Source: 2-01-FULL-49-22 sp964639445
Lineage (GTDB): Bacteria > Patescibacteriota > Saccharimonadia > Saccharimonadales > UBA10212
Length of the DNA: 9,444 bases
Direction: 5' to 3'
Assembly (NCBI GenBank): GCA_964639445.1
Contig: CAZXDA010000024.1
Coordinates: forward strand, 1 to 9,444
Under the pieces are notes generated by a model. That model worked only from the letters and a program-made list of their open reading frames with translations, searched no databases and was not told the origin of the DNA. A program made the position numbers and the translations under genes. How positions within the stretch are numbered: the stretch's first letter is position 1; each line of letters begins with the position of its first letter. Below are positions 6,757-9,444 of the stretch, piece after piece.

Positions 6757-6946
6757 GCGCTCGCCCCATCTTTTTTCGAACGCAGCTCTCGCTTGATACA
6801 GTCGCTGTCAAAAGGCACAACCGCCTCGAGGACTCACTCTCCAAATAGTCGAGTTCAAACATCTCTCGGCGCTAGAAAGAAGTTGTGCTTTTGACACTCC
6901 TGTTTCAGGCTCGAGCCGCAAGTGTTCTCAAAAAGATGGCGCTCGC
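6757..6946. repeat. Long inverted repeat with 8-base flanking direct repeats (MITE-like or rod-shaped RNA)
   Basis: Two arms, 6766-6821 and 6882-6939, are complementary over nearly their full length of about 56 bases. Outer pairs CCATCTTTTT/AAAAAGATGG are followed by GAAC/GTTC, the middle part (GCAGCTC, TTGATACAG) pairs with small interruptions, and the inner end TGTCAAAAGGCACAAC pairs with GTTGTGCTTTTGACA with one extra base. A 60-base apical part can fold further (CGCC/GGCG, GACT/AGTC). The octamer GCGCTCGC occurs immediately outside on both sides (6757-6764 and 6939-6946) as a direct repeat, as expected of a target-site duplication. No transposase is present. A 6S-like rod RNA is the alternative reading. 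Confidence 0.6.
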
Positions 6947-6952
6947 TTTAAG

Positions 6953-6981
6953 CTGACAAATACTAGGTGAGACATCAAAAT
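6953..6981 (+). promoter_or_regulatory. Candidate promoter reading into the second inverted repeat
   Basis: CTGACA (5 of 6 to the -35 consensus, 6953-6958) is followed 17 bases later by CAAAAT (4 of 6 to the -10 consensus, 6976-6981). Transcription would start at about 6987, the very first bases of the second inverted repeat. The promoter would drive either a small structured RNA or a long ileS leader. Confidence 0.4.
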
Positions 6982-6985
6982 TTGA

Positions 6986-7110
6986 GTGACTTTCGAAAAC
7001 AGAGGGAGAGGCAAGCAAGGTAATAGGTGAATTGAGCACGTGCTGCGTCACCGCGCGCAGATTCCCTTTTACCGAGCGTAGGCTCGACCATCTAGCTTTT
7101 CGAAAGTCAC
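6986..7110. repeat. Second long inverted repeat, 14-base perfect arms (possible structured RNA or ileS leader)
   Basis: GTGACTTTCGAAAA (6986-6999) is the exact reverse complement of 7097-7110. Inside, GGTAATAGGTGAAT (7019-7032) pairs with ATTCCCTTTTACC (7061-7073) with one mismatch and one bulge, and CTGCG (7043-7047) can pair with CGCAG (7056-7060) around an 8-base loop. The whole 125 bases can therefore fold into one long stem. There is no run of T after it, so it is not an ordinary intrinsic terminator. It ends 35 bases before the first ileS ATG. Confidence 0.6.
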
Positions 7111-7141
7111 GAAGATTTTCGGTGTCGAACCTTCTATCTGT

Positions 7142-7147
7142 TAAAAT
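7142..7147 (+). promoter_or_regulatory. Candidate -10 element overlapping the first ileS ATG
   Basis: TAAAAT, one base from TATAAT, ends seven bases before the ATG at 7155, the spacing seen for leaderless genes. It overlaps the more upstream ATG (7146). No -35 or Shine-Dalgarno sequence is visible. If it is used, the true ileS start is 7155. Confidence 0.35.
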
Positions 7148-9444
7148 GGTGGTAATGAGTGAGGTTCAAAAATCGGCTACGGCATTGGCCGAAGAGCAGA
7201 TATTGAATAAGTGGCAAAGTGAAGACACTTTTGCCAGGAGCGTTGAGCAAAGAGAAAGCGCCCCGTATTTTGCTTTTAACGACGGTCCGCCGTTTGCCAA
7301 TGGCCTGCCGCACTTTGGCCACTCGCTTGTCACCGCTATTAAGGATTCCGTGCTGCGCTATAAAACCATGCGCGGCTACTATGTGCCGCGTAGAGTTGGC
7401 TGGGATTGCCATGGTTTGCCGGTGGAATATGACGTTGAAAAAGAACTCGGTATTTCAGGTAAAAAACAGATATTAGAGCTTGGAATAGACAAATTTAATG
7501 CCGCTGCCCGAGAGTCAATCTTCCGCTACAAATCCCAATGGGAAGAGTTTTTAAATCGTTTTGGCCGCTGGAGCGATTACGAAAATTACTACGCCACAGT
7601 CGATACCGACTACACAGAAAGCGTCTGGTGGGTTTTGTCACAGATTCATGAGAAAGGACTGCTTTATCGCAGTTTAAAATCCACGCCATATTGTCCGCGC
7701 TGTGAAACTCCTCTTTCCAACTTTGAACTAAACGAGGGCTACAAAGATAATGTGCCAGATCCGAGTATTTTTGTATTATTTCCGCTAACTAATGACCCAA
7801 GTGTTAGGCTGCTGGCATGGACGACTACACCATGGACTCTGCCAGCTAATGCTGCGCTAGCGGTGGATCCACGAGCTGATTATGCTTACGTAAAGCTTAC
7901 TGCTAGCAGTTTTACGTTAATTTTAGCCAAAGAGCGCCTGGATGTACTTGATTTGCGCAAGCGCGATTATAAGATTCTCAAGACCGTCAAAGGCAAAGAC
8001 CTGCTCGGCCTGGGTTACGAGCCGCTCTATGAGCTGCCAAAAAGCAAATTTTCCGCAGAGCAAATTAAAAATGCCTACCATGTTTTTGCCAGCAGTGAGG
8101 TTAGCCTAGAAGATGGAACCGGTATTTTGCATGTGGCGCCGCGCTATGGCGAGACAGACCTACTTTTAGGTCTTAAAGAAAAACTGCCGCTGATTGAAAG
8201 CGTAAATTCTAGCGGCCAGCTGATTTACGGCCCCAAAGAAGCGCTGGGTTTATTTTTTAAAGAAGCTGACCGTCATATTATTGCTGATCTGACTCGGAAA
8301 AATCGCCTTTTTGCGGCCGAGACCGCTGAGCATACCTACCCATTCTGCTGGCGTTGTGAAACACCGCTGATGTATTTTGCTGTAGATGCCTGGTTTATAG
8401 AAGTTACCAAAATCAAGGATCGACTTTTAAAAACAGCTGAAGACATAAATTGGGTGCCAGCGCATATTAAAAGTGGTCGTTTTGGTAAATGGCTGGAAGG
8501 GGCGCGTGATTGGGCAATTAGCCGTAACCGTTATTGGGGCGCGCCAATGCCCATTTGGCAAAACATTGATGATGCCAATGATTATATTGTTGTTGGTTCG
8601 ATTGCTGAGCTGGAAAAACTTTCCGGCACAAAATTAGCAGCTTTAGAGGGCGGCGCTCATATTGACTTGCACCGGCCGTTTATAGATGAAATCGTGATTA
8701 AAAAAGATGGTAAAACATATCAGCGTATTGAAGAAGTGCTGGACTGTTGGTTCGAGTCCGGCTCCATGCCGGTTGCCCAATGGCACTATCCATTCGAGAA
8801 TAAGGGTGTTTTTGAGAGAAGTTTTCCAGCCGACTTCATTACAGAGGCTATAGATCAGACGCGCCTATGGTTTTATGTTCAACATGTCATATCGACGATT
8901 TTGTTTAACAAGCCGGCGTTTAAACAGGTGATTGTTAGCGGCTTTATCATGGCTGCCGACGGGCAAAAACTGTCTAAGCGCCTGCGGAACTATCCACCGG
9001 TTGAAGAAGTTTTTACAGACGAAGGCGCCGACGCCTGGCGGCTGTATCTTTTGAGTAGTACGCAGGCCACTGAAACTGCCGATTATATGCGCTTTGACCG
9101 GCAAGGCGTGCGCGACATGAAGCGTAATGTGATTGACACCCTACAAAACAGCTTTAGATTTTTTAAAACCTACGCCGAAGTAGATCACTGGCAACCTACG
9201 GGTCTGACCCGTAGAAACGATGTGGCCGCGCCGGCCTCTGACAACATTCTAGACCAGTGGATTTTGTCGCGCCTGGCTGAAACCATTAAAGCCTCTACCA
9301 AAAGTGCTGACGCTTATAAAATCGCTCATGCTATTTTGCCAGTTTTTGAGCTAATTGATGATTTGTCTAATTGGTATATCCGCCGCAGCCGTCGGCGCTT
9401 TTGGAAGAGCGAGAACGATAAAGATAAAGACCAGGCCTATGCAA
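7146..9444 (+). CDS. ileS: Isoleucyl-tRNA synthetase, type 2 (archaeal/eukaryotic-like), C-terminus cut by window
   Basis: IleS charges tRNA-Ile with isoleucine and hydrolyses mischarged valine. The 766 codons present cover the class I catalytic core and the CP1 editing domain. The ATP motif is HFGH (56-59) in GPPFANGLPHFGHSL, a type 2 form. Zinc-binding CPRC is at 183-186 and CWRC at 401-404. Editing-site motifs are WTTTPWTLPAN (from 225) and GTGILHVAPRYGETD (from 324). The second ATP motif is KLSKR (608-612) instead of KMSKS. LSNWYIRRSRRRFW near the end belongs to the anticodon-binding part. Roughly 270 residues are missing, judging from the usual length of about 1,030-1,050. Starts at 7146 and 7155 are both possible; neither has a Shine-Dalgarno sequence, and a TAAAAT favours 7155. 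In other bacteria type 2 enzymes are known for low mupirocin sensitivity. Confidence 0.95.
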   Translation, partial: MVVMSEVQKSATALAEEQILNKWQSEDTFARSVEQRESAPYFAFNDGPPFANGLPHFGHSLVTAIKDSVLRYKTMRGYYVPRRVGWDCHGLPVEYDVEKELGISGKKQILELGIDKFNAAARESIFRYKSQWEEFLNRFGRWSDYENYYATVDTDYTESVWWVLSQIHEKGLLYRSLKSTPYCPRCETPLSNFELNEGYKDNVPDPSIFVLFPLTNDPSVRLLAWTTTPWTLPANAALAVDPRADYAYVKLTASSFTLILAKERLDVLDLRKRDYKILKTVKGKDLLGLGYEPLYELPKSKFSAEQIKNAYHVFASSEVSLEDGTGILHVAPRYGETDLLLGLKEKLPLIESVNSSGQLIYGPKEALGLFFKEADRHIIADLTRKNRLFAAETAEHTYPFCWRCETPLMYFAVDAWFIEVTKIKDRLLKTAEDINWVPAHIKSGRFGKWLEGARDWAISRNRYWGAPMPIWQNIDDANDYIVVGSIAELEKLSGTKLAALEGGAHIDLHRPFIDEIVIKKDGKTYQRIEEVLDCWFESGSMPVAQWHYPFENKGVFERSFPADFITEAIDQTRLWFYVQHVISTILFNKPAFKQVIVSGFIMAADGQKLSKRLRNYPPVEEVFTDEGADAWRLYLLSSTQATETADYMRFDRQGVRDMKRNVIDTLQNSFRFFKTYAEVDHWQPTGLTRRNDVAAPASDNILDQWILSRLAETIKASTKSADAYKIAHAILPVFELIDDLSNWYIRRSRRRFWKSENDKDKDQAYA

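Larger units (their letters stand above)
6754..7145. other. Non-coding gap before ileS, rich in inverted repeats
   Basis: About 390 bases between the thioredoxin-like gene and ileS hold no convincing reading frame on either strand. The stretch contains two consecutive long imperfect inverted repeats (6766-6939 and 6986-7110), an 8-base direct repeat bracketing the first, a candidate promoter leading into the second, and a -10-like element at the ileS start. No tRNA, RNase P RNA, tmRNA, SRP RNA or T-box consensus could be matched. Confidence 0.7.

Noticed and set aside
6756..6776. Intrinsic terminator ending in the T run at 6771-6776
   Set aside because: The only preceding symmetry is AGCGCT, which is too short and too close for a hairpin loop; the T run pairs with an A run 155 bases away instead.
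6644..6862. 72-codon minus-strand frame running from the first inverted repeat into the Trx-like gene
   Set aside because: It overlaps a better-supported gene on the other strand and half of it is inverted-repeat sequence; no domain is recognisable.
6847..6867. tRNA T-arm-like GAGTTCAAAC in the apical part of the first inverted repeat
   Set aside because: The flanking bases do not pair as a 5-base T stem, and no acceptor, D or anticodon arm fits on either strand.
7043..7070. T-box-like words (ACCGCG followed by TCCCT) in the ileS upstream region
   Set aside because: The order recalls the T-box antiterminator, but the essential UGGN bulge, the AGGG start and a stem I with AGTA loop and Ile specifier cannot be identified, and the bases are explained by internal pairing of the second inverted repeat.
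6754..7145. RNase P RNA, tmRNA or SRP RNA as the content of the 391-base gap
   Set aside because: The size would suit RNase P RNA, but the conserved P4-region core, the tmRNA ends and the SRP asymmetric-loop consensus are not found on either strand.
1..9444. UGA recoded as glycine (code 25), as in some Patescibacteria
   Set aside because: No in-frame TGA occurs in ftsA, ftsZ, nrdR, nrdJ, the Trx-like gene or ileS, and glycines use GGN codons. The map TGA is followed by TAG, so it is uninformative by itself but consistent with a stop.

Overview
The window reads as a stretch of bacterial chromosome with a cell-division, dNTP-synthesis and tRNA-charging gene set, all on the + strand. In order it holds the C-terminal end of methionine aminopeptidase (map), ftsA, ftsZ, the ribonucleotide-reductase repressor nrdR, a long class II (adenosylcobalamin-dependent) ribonucleotide reductase nrdJ, a small thioredoxin-fold protein without catalytic cysteines, a 391-base intergenic stretch full of inverted repeats, and the first three quarters of an isoleucyl-tRNA synthetase (ileS) cut by the window edge.

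The organism is probably a member of the Patescibacteria/Candidate Phyla Radiation, perhaps Saccharibacteria. This is an inference from the protein flavour: FtsZ with a GGGTGSGAGP loop, IleS of the archaeal/eukaryotic-like type 2, and a B12-dependent NrdJ with a TSCPD domain and a C-terminal cysteine ribbon, followed by a small Trx-fold protein. No phylogeny was run. UGA is not reassigned: no in-frame TGA occurs in the genes, and map ends in TGA directly followed by TAG.

Regulation can be partly read. ftsZ has a good -10 (TATAAT) and a Shine-Dalgarno sequence. nrdR has a near-consensus NrdR box (2972-2986) just downstream of a candidate -10, which suggests autoregulation and probably control of nrdR-nrdJ as a unit. 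ftsA and ileS both lack a usable Shine-Dalgarno sequence and have a -10-like hexamer 7-9 bases before an ATG, as leaderless genes do.

The least explained parts are non-coding. Tandem 7-base repeats with a GCT core lie on both sides of nrdJ: six units just before its ribosome binding site and four units just after its stop. The gap before ileS holds two successive long imperfect inverted repeats. The first (about 174 bases) is bracketed by an exact 8-base direct repeat, like a miniature transposable element with a target-site duplication, though a rod-shaped structural RNA is an alternative. The second (125 bases) has 14-base perfect terminal arms, and a plausible promoter would start transcription exactly at its base.
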